Below, piece by piece: positions 12,798 to 20,024 of a stretch of 22,165 nt of DNA (the first letter of the stretch is position 1; every line of letters begins with the position of its first letter). A model generated the notes under the pieces. It worked only from the letters and a program-made list of their open reading frames with translations, searched no databases and had not been told where the DNA came from. The stretch is taken from positions 1-22,165 of IMG/VR virus record IMGVR_UViG_3300021959_000447. One strand, 5' to 3'. This stretch comes from a virus. Both the position numbers and the translations under genes were made by a program.

Positions 12798-13934
12798 ATG
12801 GAATTAAACAAGTTAAATTATGAATGGGATAATCAATTAATTGATCATGACCATGAAAAATATAATTGGCGTCAGTATTTTATAGATGCTGTACAGGAAA
12901 AATACCCACAAGTAACTGAACTTGAAAAATTACATGAAGTAATGGACCCAAATGAGATTAATGATTTTGTTTGGGACGTCCAACGCATCTGTAAAACAGA
13001 AGAGTTTGCTAGAAAGTTAGACGACTTTGTAGAGGACATTGCAAGACCTCGTTTAGGCGGTTCAGACTTTATGGTTCAGGATGTAGTTGGTGTAAGGGTA
13101 GTTATACCCAATCAAGCCAAGCATGGCAGAACATTAAATTTCCATCAGGGTATATGGTTTGGGCATGGTCCAGGTATGTTTAGTATCTGGAGTCCAATTA
13201 CAGAAGCATGGGACTCTAATACTATGCAGATACTTCCTTGGCAACAAAGCAGAATGATTACACAAAAGACTTATGATGAGCAATTGAGTTATCAGGAAAT
13301 ACAAAAGTTATGTTTAGATCACAGTATTCCGTGTACTGCATCTCCAGGCCAAAGTTGGTTGTTCCAACAAGGACATCTACATGGTAATATAAACAACGAA
13401 ACAGATATTACTCGTTGGAGTTTTGATACCAGAGTGTTAGTTAAAGGCGGCAATTACGGCAGACGTAGACCCGGCGGATATTTTAGATTACATGGAGAAT
13501 ATAGACAACCGTTAGACAACATTGATACAAATAAAACATGGATAAATTATATAGACATGAATAGTAGATTTTGTGAAACTACACCGTTCTTTGTTACTAG
13601 TATGGTTATGCAACAATTTTGTAAAGATGTTGGTATTGTGCCGGCAGACTATCCATTAGAATTAAGTTTTTGTCATTGGGAACCAATGTTAGAAGACTTT
13701 ATTAAAGATCCAAATATTCATGGCATACTTTTTCCTAGTATATTAGGAATCACATACGATAAACAGAGAAGAGATGAGCTTATTGATCTTGCATTAGCAA
13801 ATAATACCGATCTTTTATTTGTTGACGAAAGGATATTGTTAAATAACGACAAGGAAAGAAAGTATTTAGATAAAATATTTGAATACATAAATGATGAAGA
13901 AGACCCAGACTTATTACTAGGACACACAAGATAA
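12798..13934 (+). CDS. Two-domain protein: PhyH-like 2OG oxygenase with HxG motif, plus C-terminal sporadic-carbohydrate-cluster-like domain
   Basis: A 378-residue protein starting just after tRNA-Ala behind AAGGAAG. Residues about 95-235 look like a phytanoyl-CoA-type Fe/2OG oxygenase: NFHQGIWF gives H116, then GHLHGN gives H193/H195, and TRWSFDTRV (R206, R212) matches the 2-oxoglutarate strand. The expected HxD reads H116-Q-G118, losing the carboxylate ligand. Residues about 248-365 (FFVTSMVMQQFCKDVG, IHGILFPSILG, LLFVDERILL) resemble, from memory, the LIC12192-type proteins of sporadic carbohydrate clusters, in which a separate oxygenase is a usual neighbour, so this may be a fusion of two partners. 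Two glycosyltransferase-like genes follow at once (two-base gap), which supports a sugar-modification role. Confidence 0.7.
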   Translation: MELNKLNYEWDNQLIDHDHEKYNWRQYFIDAVQEKYPQVTELEKLHEVMDPNEINDFVWDVQRICKTEEFARKLDDFVEDIARPRLGGSDFMVQDVVGVRVVIPNQAKHGRTLNFHQGIWFGHGPGMFSIWSPITEAWDSNTMQILPWQQSRMITQKTYDEQLSYQEIQKLCLDHSIPCTASPGQSWLFQQGHLHGNINNETDITRWSFDTRVLVKGGNYGRRRPGGYFRLHGEYRQPLDNIDTNKTWINYIDMNSRFCETTPFFVTSMVMQQFCKDVGIVPADYPLELSFCHWEPMLEDFIKDPNIHGILFPSILGITYDKQRRDELIDLALANNTDLLFVDERILLNNDKERKYLDKIFEYINDEEDPDLLLGHTR

Positions 13935-13936
13935 AA

Positions 13937-14881
13937 ATGGCAAAGAAAAAAACTACAAAACAACCTAAACAGGTACAACAGACACAACAGGCAACTGATG
14001 ATGTAATGTTTAATCTGTTAGACTCCAAGATAGAGATACCGTTGGGTTTACTAAGAGAAAAACATATCTTTATTGCAACACCTTGTTATGGTGGACAAAT
14101 TGGAGAGCCATATTTTAGAAGTATGATGAGACTTGCTATTTTATGTAACAAATACAATATACAGTATACTGTTAGTACATTAGCAAATGAAAGTTTAGTT
14201 ACTAGAGGTAGGAATACACTTAATAGTTTCTTTATGGAAAATTCATCAGCAACACATTTATTTTTTATAGATGCAGACATTGAGTTTAATCCAGAAGATA
14301 TTTTAAGAATGGTTGCATATGACAAGCCAGTTGTTGTGGGTGCATATCCTAAGAAAGCATTAAACTGGACTAGTATTATTAGTGCCGCAAGAGCAGACGA
14401 TTCAGAAACAGAAGAAACAATTGAAGGGCATAGTTCAAACTATGTTGTAAACTTTGATTTCCTAAAAGACAAAGACGGTAATAATACACCACAAGTACAA
14501 ATAGAAGATAACTTAGTTAAACTTAAAGACGCTGGTACAGGTTTCATGTGTATTAAGAAAGAAGTTATTCAACAGATGTTTGATGCACATCCTGAAATGA
14601 AGTATGTAAATGATATTAATGTAGATCAAAAGTTTGAACCATTCATGTATGCATTATTTGATACAATGATAGATCCAGACAGCAGACGTTACTTATCAGA
14701 GGACTATATGTTTTGTAGAACATGGCAAAATATGGGCGGAACAATTTATTTAGATCCTAGAACAGCACTTAACCATGTTGGACATTATACGTTCAGAGGA
14801 AACATTAGAAAACTATTTACAGGTGAAAATAACTACAGCAGGAAACAAGAGGTACAAAGTAATGGCAAAACAACAACCTAA
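13937..14881 (+). CDS. Glycosyltransferase-like protein (GT-A fold)
   Basis: A 314-residue protein. After a basic, Gln-rich start (1-20), EKHIFIATPCYGG begins a nucleotide-sugar fold. HLFFIDADIEF gives a DxD-type motif (D112-A-D114), which coordinates metal and the sugar nucleotide. VVVGAYPKKALNW is the following strand, common in phage versions of this family. There are no membrane segments. It should transfer a sugar to phage DNA, virion protein or a cell-surface glycan; the acceptor is unknown. It overlaps the next glycosyltransferase by 20 bases. Confidence 0.8.
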   Translation: MAKKKTTKQPKQVQQTQQATDDVMFNLLDSKIEIPLGLLREKHIFIATPCYGGQIGEPYFRSMMRLAILCNKYNIQYTVSTLANESLVTRGRNTLNSFFMENSSATHLFFIDADIEFNPEDILRMVAYDKPVVVGAYPKKALNWTSIISAARADDSETEETIEGHSSNYVVNFDFLKDKDGNNTPQVQIEDNLVKLKDAGTGFMCIKKEVIQQMFDAHPEMKYVNDINVDQKFEPFMYALFDTMIDPDSRRYLSEDYMFCRTWQNMGGTIYLDPRTALNHVGHYTFRGNIRKLFTGENNYSRKQEVQSNGKTTT

Positions 14882-15746
14882 AAAAGAAGTAAGCGATTCA
14901 GTAATATCAGTATTACTACCCACAAGAGGTAGACGTGAAGTACTGAAAACAAGTGTACAGGGTTTGGTTGAAAAGGCCAACCAAAAAGATAAAATTGAAA
15001 TACTATTTGGTATAGACGAGGATGACGAAGGCATAACTGAGTATATCAAAGATGACTTGGCTCCTTTCTTTAATGAACATGGCATAGAAGCAAGAGCTAG
15101 TGTGTTTAAGCCATTAGGATATGAGAACTTACATATATACGTTAATACTTTGGCTGGGGCGGCAACAGGCGATTGGCTATTCTTTTGGAATGATGATTGT
15201 GTTATGGTCACAGAAGGCTGGGATGATGTTATTAGACAACATGATGGCGAATTTAAACTATTAGGACCTAAAGATAATCACGAAGGACATCCTTATGCTA
15301 TATTACCTATAGTACCTAAAGATTGGTTTATACTAATGGGACACCTAAGTCAAAACGCACAGAACGATGCTTGGTTAAGTCATATTGCATACATGTTAGA
15401 TATCTTTGAAAGAGTAGACTTTGAGTTTATTCATGACAGAGCAGATATCACAGGCAACAACGATGACGAAACTTTCCAAAACAGAAAGTATATGGAAGGT
15501 AATCCAAGTGACCCTAAGGACTTTGGCCATGCAGATATGCAACAGGCAAGAGTCAGCTCAGCGGCCAAAATAGCATGGTACCTAGATAAAATAGGTAAAC
15601 ATTCAGACTGGTGGGATAAAGTTACTGCAAACGAGCAAGACCCATTTGAAAAAATGAAGTGGGCAGATGGTGTTAAGGGTGCAGGGCAGTTAGCATCTGT
15701 AGATGAACGACAAGAACTACCTGACGACACAATTATTAGCCTATAA
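14862..15746 (+). CDS. Family-2-like glycosyltransferase
   Basis: A 294-residue protein whose opening VISVLLPTRGRREVLKTSV is the standard first strand and helix of family 2 glycosyltransferases. ATGDWLFFWNDDCVM supplies the DxD-equivalent N110-D-D112. The open frame extends upstream to 14775, but ATG 14862 is chosen because AAGAGG stands nine bases ahead of it and the protein family begins near here. The C-terminal half (HNIDIFERVDF-like region, then DNAKIAWYL-type helices) is family-specific and unassigned. It ends just before an early promoter, so the carbohydrate unit closes here. Confidence 0.8.
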   Translation: MAKQQPKKEVSDSVISVLLPTRGRREVLKTSVQGLVEKANQKDKIEILFGIDEDDEGITEYIKDDLAPFFNEHGIEARASVFKPLGYENLHIYVNTLAGAATGDWLFFWNDDCVMVTEGWDDVIRQHDGEFKLLGPKDNHEGHPYAILPIVPKDWFILMGHLSQNAQNDAWLSHIAYMLDIFERVDFEFIHDRADITGNNDDETFQNRKYMEGNPSDPKDFGHADMQQARVSSAAKIAWYLDKIGKHSDWWDKVTANEQDPFEKMKWADGVKGAGQLASVDERQELPDDTIISL

Positions 15747-15749
15747 TAC

Positions 15750-15777
15750 TTGACAAGTACATAAATTTTGCTATAAT
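15750..15777 (+). promoter_or_regulatory. Sigma70-like early promoter for the exonuclease gene
   Basis: TTGACA (15750-15755), 16-base spacer, TATAAT (15772-15777), both perfect, followed by GGAG at 15791 and ATG at 15802. Confidence 0.85.
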
Positions 15778-15801
15778 ATACTTCTAAACTGGAGTAATAT
15801 T

Positions 15802-16341
15802 ATGGCCACTCATGCAATGATAGACATAGAGACACTAGGCACTGAGCCTGGAAGTGTAGTATTAAGTGTGGGTGCTGTAAAGTTTGACCCATTTAATAAC
15901 ATAGAACCCAATAACGGCAAACATTGGATGTTAGACGTAGATGCACAAACTAATGTTGGTAGACTCGTAGATGAGAGTACACTAGCATGGTGGGGTAAAC
16001 AAGAACAAAGTATCCAGGACAGAGCATTTTCAGATGAAGGTAGAACTGACATAGAGCCTTTTATGAAGGACTTAAACGGTTGGTTAGTTGGCTGTGATAC
16101 TATATGGTGTCAAGGCCCACAGTTTGATATGGTAATTTTAGAGGATCTGTTTAAAACATTTAACCATCATATGAATTGGTTTTTCTGGCAAGTAAACGAC
16201 TGTAGAACTTTATTTAAGATGATGCCAGTAGACCCTCGTAAAGCAATACAGGAAAATTTACATGACGCTCAGGCAGATGCACATTGGCAAGCCGTATGTG
16301 TTCAGAAGTTTTATAAAGATTACAATATTTTACCTAGATAA
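15802..16341 (+). CDS. dexA: 3'-5' exonuclease, DEDDh type (T4 DexA / Rv2179c-like)
   Basis: A 179-residue nuclease. MIDIETLG carries D8 and E10, QGPQFDMVILED carries D109, and LHDAQADAHWQ carries H154 and D159 (HX4D), giving the full DEDDh set that binds two metal ions. Size and the AMIDIETLGTEPGSVVLSVG opening fit the DexA/Rv2179c group, which trims single-stranded DNA or RNA. A consensus early promoter and a GGAG site at good spacing show that it is expressed before late genes, as T4 dexA is. It is followed by a 7-bp hairpin. Confidence 0.85.
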   Translation: MATHAMIDIETLGTEPGSVVLSVGAVKFDPFNNIEPNNGKHWMLDVDAQTNVGRLVDESTLAWWGKQEQSIQDRAFSDEGRTDIEPFMKDLNGWLVGCDTIWCQGPQFDMVILEDLFKTFNHHMNWFFWQVNDCRTLFKMMPVDPRKAIQENLHDAQADAHWQAVCVQKFYKDYNILPR

Positions 16342-16343
16342 TA

Positions 16344-16361
16344 AGAGGGCTCACGCCCTCT
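16344..16361. terminator. Hairpin between convergent genes, probable two-way terminator
   Basis: AGAGGGC, TCAC loop, GCCCTCT: a perfect 7-bp stem lying between the exonuclease stop and the stop of the minus-strand 40-residue gene. There is no long T-run on either side, so the strength is uncertain. Confidence 0.55.
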
Positions 16362-16365
16362 ATAA

Positions 16366-16488
16366 TTAAAATACCTTAGAAGCAATGTTGTCAAACGACC
16401 CTGCTTTCATCATAGTATCAAATTTCTTTAAGTATTCCGATGCATAACTGCGAGTTAGCATGGCTACTTTTCCTATTGGATTCGCCAT
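16366..16488 (-). CDS. 40-residue minus-strand protein, unknown
   Basis: A short gene on the minus strand among plus-strand genes. ATG 16488 follows AAAGGAGAAAAAG, a very strong ribosome site. The stop is at 16366, just inside the terminator hairpin. The sequence opens MANPIGKVAMLTRSYASEYL and ends ASKVF; it is basic and probably one amphipathic helix, with no clear membrane span. A GATAAATA on the same strand (16598-16591) would give a leader of about 95 bases containing the TGTAAC boxes. Real gene: likely. Function: unknown; a small inhibitor or regulator would suit the layout. Confidence 0.7.
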   Translation of the reverse strand: MANPIGKVAMLTRSYASEYLKKFDTMMKAGSFDNIASKVF

Positions 16489-16506
16489 CTTTTTCTCCTT
16501 TTTGAG

Positions 16507-16586
16507 TGTAACAACTGTATTGTACTTTACATTATCACTGGTGTGAACTGTAAATTCCTTGTAACTTATGTTACAGTTGTGTTACA
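16507..16586. promoter_or_regulatory. Cluster of TGTAAC/GTTACA boxes, operator-like
   Basis: TGTAAC at 16507-16512 and 16560-16565, GTTACA at 16570-16575 and 16581-16586. The middle pair forms a perfect palindrome (TGTAAC-TTAT-GTTACA), and AACTGTA-type repeats lie between. The whole cluster sits in the 210-base gap between divergent genes (16488 minus, 16699 plus). Confidence 0.5.
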
Positions 16587-16590
16587 TTTT

Positions 16591-16598
16591 TATTTATC
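16591..16598 (-). promoter_or_regulatory. Late promoter box (GATAAATA) on the minus strand
   Basis: GATAAATA read on the minus strand, pointing at the 40-residue gene. The predicted RNA start near 16585 lies at the edge of the TGTAAC cluster. Confidence 0.55.
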
Positions 16599-16637
16599 TT
16601 TTCTACACATTTATTTGCCTTTTTAATGAATAAAGGC

Positions 16638-16665
16638 TTGACAATATACAAAGATTTGCTATACT
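16638..16665 (+). promoter_or_regulatory. Sigma70-like early promoter (copy A of a duplicated promoter)
   Basis: TTGACA (16638-16643), 16-base spacer, TATACT (16660-16665). Shares AAAGGCTTGACAATAT, TGCTATACT and TGTATATTAAATA, at identical spacings, with the promoter at 17585. Confidence 0.85.
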
Positions 16666-16698
16666 AGTTGTATATTAAATATTTAGGTAGGAGTAAAT

Positions 16699-17232
16699 AT
16701 GAAAACATTAGTAATAAACACACAGTATAGAGAGAACTATGCCGCTCATAATGAAGATTTTGTTGAAGGTGTATCTTTAGACTATTGGAAATTTAAAGGC
16801 GGTAGTACATATTTTGTTACCGACTTAACCGAGAGCCAAGTTGCTAGAATAGAAGCAAAAGGTATCCCAAATTTATCTAACTTAATTGAATACAGCAATG
16901 CTGGTTCTCAAGAGTATATTCTAGACTACGAAGTTAGAGAACTTGGTAAGAATGGCGACGGCAAAGGACCAATTTGCGAGCCATGGGAAACTCCAATACA
17001 GTTTTACTATTCAGATAGTGAATGGAAATGTAGAACTCATCATACATATGGTGAAGATGAATATATTGCAAAACCTATTATTGGTAAAGCAGAGCAATGG
17101 ACTCCAAGGGAAGGCGGTGATAGGAAAACTGGTAGTTATACATGCCAGTATAAAACACCAAATGGCTGGTTTGATCAAGCTCATCCTCAACTTAAAGAAG
17201 AAGTTGAAAATGCAAAAATGGAGGCGGTGTAA
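16699..17232 (+). CDS. Unknown 177-residue early protein
   Basis: Starts behind AGGTAGGAG and an early promoter. It is soluble and aromatic-rich; the opening MKTLVINTQYRENYAAHNED and the later CEPWETPIQFYYSD segment suggest a compact alpha/beta fold, but no catalytic motif is recognised. Its last base is shared with the start of the next gene, so the two are coupled. Early timing suggests takeover or host-modifying work rather than structure. Confidence 0.75.
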   Translation: MKTLVINTQYRENYAAHNEDFVEGVSLDYWKFKGGSTYFVTDLTESQVARIEAKGIPNLSNLIEYSNAGSQEYILDYEVRELGKNGDGKGPICEPWETPIQFYYSDSEWKCRTHHTYGEDEYIAKPIIGKAEQWTPREGGDRKTGSYTCQYKTPNGWFDQAHPQLKEEVENAKMEAV

Positions 17233-17579
17233 TGATTACAGAAAGAAATACAACTGTCCTTGCTAGTAAATATGAACCTACAAAGAATATGAAAAAGTTT
17301 ATAGAGAAATGTACTGGTGCTAAATTAACTCCAGTAAAAGGTAAAGAAGATGCTTTTTGGATATCAGGGGATAAAAGAGGCAATTACTATGAGCAAAAGT
17401 ATTACAAAATAGTTTTTGGTTTTGTAAATCAGGTATCATATACCCCAAACAGATCTGAGAAGTCAGGCTATGGATTTGACATCCAATCAACAGGAGATCT
17501 TAATGGTTGGCAGTTAATGGGCGAATATCGTAAAATGATTAAAGAAGCAATGGCAAATTATAAAGAAAAGAATGCCTAA
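17232..17579 (+). CDS. Unknown 115-residue early protein
   Basis: ATG 17232 overlaps the previous stop by one base (TAATG); GGAGG at 17220 provides the ribosome site. The protein is basic, with many Lys/Tyr residues (YEPTKNMKKFIEKCTGAKLT, RGNYYEQKYYK), and no membrane segment. No family recognised. It ends six bases ahead of the -35 of the next early promoter. Confidence 0.7.
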   Translation: MITERNTTVLASKYEPTKNMKKFIEKCTGAKLTPVKGKEDAFWISGDKRGNYYEQKYYKIVFGFVNQVSYTPNRSEKSGYGFDIQSTGDLNGWQLMGEYRKMIKEAMANYKEKNA

Positions 17580-17584
17580 AAGGC

Positions 17585-17612
17585 TTGACAATATCTTAAA
17601 AAATGCTATACT
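17585..17612 (+). promoter_or_regulatory. Sigma70-like early promoter (copy B of the duplicated promoter)
   Basis: TTGACA (17585-17590), 16-base spacer, TATACT (17607-17612), then TGTATATTAAATA, a GGGAG ribosome site and ATG at 17645. Near copy of the promoter at 16638. Confidence 0.85.
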
Positions 17613-17644
17613 ATATGTATATTAAATAAACGGGAGTAATTAAT

Positions 17645-18016
17645 ATGACAAACTTAAACACAAAAAACCAAAGCAAAGACAAAATTGTATCTACATCAGG
17701 TTACAGTATTGGATCTTTTACTTGCTACAACGCAAATAACGATGATAGTGCTACTATCCAACTTACTAGTTTAGAAGAAATGTGGTATGGACACGAAGAA
17801 AACATAGACCACCCAGAAGGTTCAGAATACCCAGTAAGTATAAATGTTCCTCACATGAAGGTGATGAGAGACAGAGTTGCTGATAGTGTTCTTAATAGAA
17901 CTGGTATTGATATTAGAGATTTTGATAGCATTATACATGCTACAACATCTCCTGGTAGAGACAAGCAAGGTAACATTATCGAACATGGTAATGAAAACAT
18001 TATTAGGAACGTATAA
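17645..18016 (+). CDS. Unknown 123-residue early protein upstream of DNA ligase
   Basis: Starts behind ACGGGAGTAATTAAT. The N-terminal 15 residues are polar (NTKNQSKDKIVS), followed by a mixed alpha/beta region with PHMKVMRDRVADSVLNRTGI as the clearest helix. No catalytic motif or membrane segment. The stop shares one base with the ligase start, so it is made with ligase. It might be a replication accessory factor; nothing in the sequence proves it. Confidence 0.75.
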   Translation: MTNLNTKNQSKDKIVSTSGYSIGSFTCYNANNDDSATIQLTSLEEMWYGHEENIDHPEGSEYPVSINVPHMKVMRDRVADSVLNRTGIDIRDFDSIIHATTSPGRDKQGNIIEHGNENIIRNV

Positions 18017-19284
18017 TGAATCCTTGGAATATAATACAAAAACTAGAGAGCAATAATAGTTCTCTATTTAAGCAAGACGTAATTGAGCAGGAAATGGATT
18101 CAGTATTCATTTTAGGTGCTACAATGTGTCTTGACCCATTAGTTACTTTTGGTGTTAAGCAAGTTCCTTTTAGTGAGCAAGACGGTGATGGTATTAGTTT
18201 AGATGAGTTTAGAGCTCTTGCTGAACAACTAATTGAACGTACACTAACAGGACATGCGGCTCGTGATGCCATACAGGCACTTTGCGATAAAGCAACTAAC
18301 GAGCAATGGAACGATTGGTACAGACGAATACTAATCAAAGACCTTCGTTGTGGTACTGGTGCTAAACTTATTAACAAAGTTAAAAAAGATACTATTCCAC
18401 TATTTGGTTGTATGTTAGCACATGACGGTGCTAAACATCCTAAGAAGATTGCTGGAGTATGTTATATTGAATACAAATACGATGGCGTTAGAGTTATTGC
18501 TATTGTTAAAAACGGTGATGCTACATTGTATTCACGTAATGGTAAGTTGCTAGAAAACTTCCCACATATTAACGAAGCATTAAGTAAGCCAGAATTTGAA
18601 GGGCTAGTATTTGATGGCGAAGTAATGAGTGATGATTTTCAAACACTTATGAAGCAAGTACATAGAAAAACTGGTGCTCAAACTGAGGATTCTTATCTTG
18701 CTGTATTTGACATGCTAACATTGGAAGAGTTTAACGAAGGCGGCACTAGAATGTCTGCTATTGATAGACGTGATAGGCTAACTCAGTTAAGCAGTTTGTT
18801 TAACTACAGAATACAGTTAGTTGAAGCAACACTTGTTAACCTTGACTTAGACGAAGGACAAGCACAATTCAAAGACATGAACAAACTTGCGTTAGACGAA
18901 GGCTATGAGGGTCTTATGATTAAACCTGTACATGAAGGTTACAAATGTAAACGTAGTCATGCTTGGTTAAAAATTAAGCCGTTTATTGAAGTAACACTTA
19001 AAGTTATTGCATTAGAGGAAGGCACAGGTAAAAACGAAGGCATGTTAGGTGCTCTTGTTGTTGAAGGTGATGACGATGGTAAGTTTTTCCATGTAAACGT
19101 GGGTAGTGGACTTACTGATGACATGCGTAAGGATGTTTGGTCAGCACAGGATAGTGTTATTGGACAGTTAGTTGAGATTAGAGCTGATGCGGCAACGCAA
19201 AGCCAAGACGCTGACGATGTTTGGAGCCTAAGGTTCCCAAGGTTTAAGACCTTTAGAGGTTTTGAACTAGGTGAGAAACTGTAA
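18016..19284 (+). CDS. ATP-dependent DNA ligase (T4 gp30-like)
   Basis: A 422-residue nucleotidyltransferase ligase that seals nicks in phage DNA during replication and repair. Motif I is EYKYDGVRV with the AMP-accepting lysine K154. Motif III is LYSRNGK, motif IIIa FDGEVM, motif IV YEGLMIK and motif V AWLKIKPF. The C-terminal OB domain follows, ending RFPRFKTFRGFE. The N-terminal 145 residues are the helical DNA-binding region of the replicative phage enzymes. The length is a little shorter than T4 gp30. It is coupled at both ends (TAATG overlaps) and driven by the early promoter at 17585. Confidence 0.95.
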   Translation: MNPWNIIQKLESNNSSLFKQDVIEQEMDSVFILGATMCLDPLVTFGVKQVPFSEQDGDGISLDEFRALAEQLIERTLTGHAARDAIQALCDKATNEQWNDWYRRILIKDLRCGTGAKLINKVKKDTIPLFGCMLAHDGAKHPKKIAGVCYIEYKYDGVRVIAIVKNGDATLYSRNGKLLENFPHINEALSKPEFEGLVFDGEVMSDDFQTLMKQVHRKTGAQTEDSYLAVFDMLTLEEFNEGGTRMSAIDRRDRLTQLSSLFNYRIQLVEATLVNLDLDEGQAQFKDMNKLALDEGYEGLMIKPVHEGYKCKRSHAWLKIKPFIEVTLKVIALEEGTGKNEGMLGALVVEGDDDGKFFHVNVGSGLTDDMRKDVWSAQDSVIGQLVEIRADAATQSQDADDVWSLRFPRFKTFRGFELGEKL

Positions 19285-19646
19285 TGACTACTAAGCAAAA
19301 GAAACAAATTAATAATTTCATACAGTCTACATTAAAAATTGTAGGTTGTACATTTTTGTTCCTTGGTATGACTATGGCATTAGGCGTAAATCCTCACATG
19401 GAACTTACTTCTTACTTGCTGTTATTTGCTGGTACTCTAATGATAATAATACATAGTTTTAGAGATAACGACCACATGTATTTGCTAGTATCAAGTGCAG
19501 GATTTGTACTTGTTGGCGGTGCATTCTTAGACACAGAAACAGCAATAATGATCGCTAACAATTACGGCATTGCATTAACCGAAGAACAAGGCTGGTTTGC
19601 AAAATACGGTAAAGTATTTGTAGAAATTATTAAAGCAGTTACATAA
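19284..19646 (+). CDS. 120-residue membrane protein, probably three spans
   Basis: The start overlaps the ligase stop (TAATG). A basic N-terminus (MTTKQKKQINN) leads into hydrophobic segments at about 17-35 (KIVGCTFLFLGMTMALGV), 42-58 (TSYLLLFAGTLMIIIHS) and 66-82 (YLLVSSAGFVLVGGAF), then a soluble tail of about 35 residues. The basic start suggests the N-terminus stays in the cytoplasm. No family recognised. Coupling to ligase may be only positional. Confidence 0.75.
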   Translation: MTTKQKKQINNFIQSTLKIVGCTFLFLGMTMALGVNPHMELTSYLLLFAGTLMIIIHSFRDNDHMYLLVSSAGFVLVGGAFLDTETAIMIANNYGIALTEEQGWFAKYGKVFVEIIKAVT

Positions 19647-19652
19647 TAAATA
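19645..19652 (+). promoter_or_regulatory. Late promoter box (AATAAATA), leaderless spacing
   Basis: AATAAATA overlaps the stop of the membrane protein gene, then five bases to GTG 19658. The 11 bases TAAATAATACT before the start codon are identical to those before the PAAR gene. Confidence 0.6.
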
Positions 19653-19657
19653 ATACT

Positions 19658-19993
19658 GTGGGACAATATACTGATAAAATAAATGCTATAGCAGAAGACT
19701 TTGCTGTAATAGACCATTATGAAAGTTTGTCAGCCTTAGAAGCCCGAGACGGAATGATGATTATACATTACAATCATGGTGGTAAACAAATTACATTTAA
19801 CAGAGATAGCACCTATGAAGAAACGTCAGGAAAGGCAGGAGAGGTAATTATTATTCCTGCTTTAGACCAAGACTACATAAATTTAAAAGAGAGGTACACA
19901 TCAGACACCTGGGGTTCCAGAATAGGAAAATGGTGGAAACGTGTTACTAATAAAAAATATAACCCTAACACATGGTGGATTGACAACGATTAA
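19658..19993 (+). CDS. Unknown 111-residue protein, GTG start, predicted leaderless
   Basis: GTG 19658 is chosen because the late box stands at the same distance as for other leaderless starts, and no in-frame ATG exists before residue 33. There is no ribosome site. Residues 10-75 look alpha/beta (AEDFAVIDHYESLSALEARD). The C-terminus is basic and Trp-rich (GKWWKRVTNKKYNPNTWWID). The end of the gene contains the -35 of the next early promoter. No family recognised. Confidence 0.7.
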   Translation: MGQYTDKINAIAEDFAVIDHYESLSALEARDGMMIIHYNHGGKQITFNRDSTYEETSGKAGEVIIIPALDQDYINLKERYTSDTWGSRIGKWWKRVTNKKYNPNTWWIDND

Positions 19994-20007
19994 CTTTATG
20001 TTATACT
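19980..20007 (+). promoter_or_regulatory. Sigma70-like early promoter for the 76-residue gene
   Basis: TTGACA (19980-19985) inside the previous coding region, 16-base spacer, TATACT (20002-20007). ATG follows 17 bases after the -10, giving a leader of only about 10 bases. Confidence 0.75.
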
Positions 20008-20024
20008 AGAAGAAATTAAAAAAT

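Noticed and set aside
14775-14861. Upstream extension of the second glycosyltransferase by 29 residues
   Set aside because: It duplicates coding sequence of the preceding gene; AAGAGG at proper spacing and the family opening support ATG 14862.
16943-17266. 107-residue plus-strand frame overlapping the 177-residue gene
   Set aside because: It is an offset shadow of a better gene with promoter and ribosome site, and has unlikely composition.
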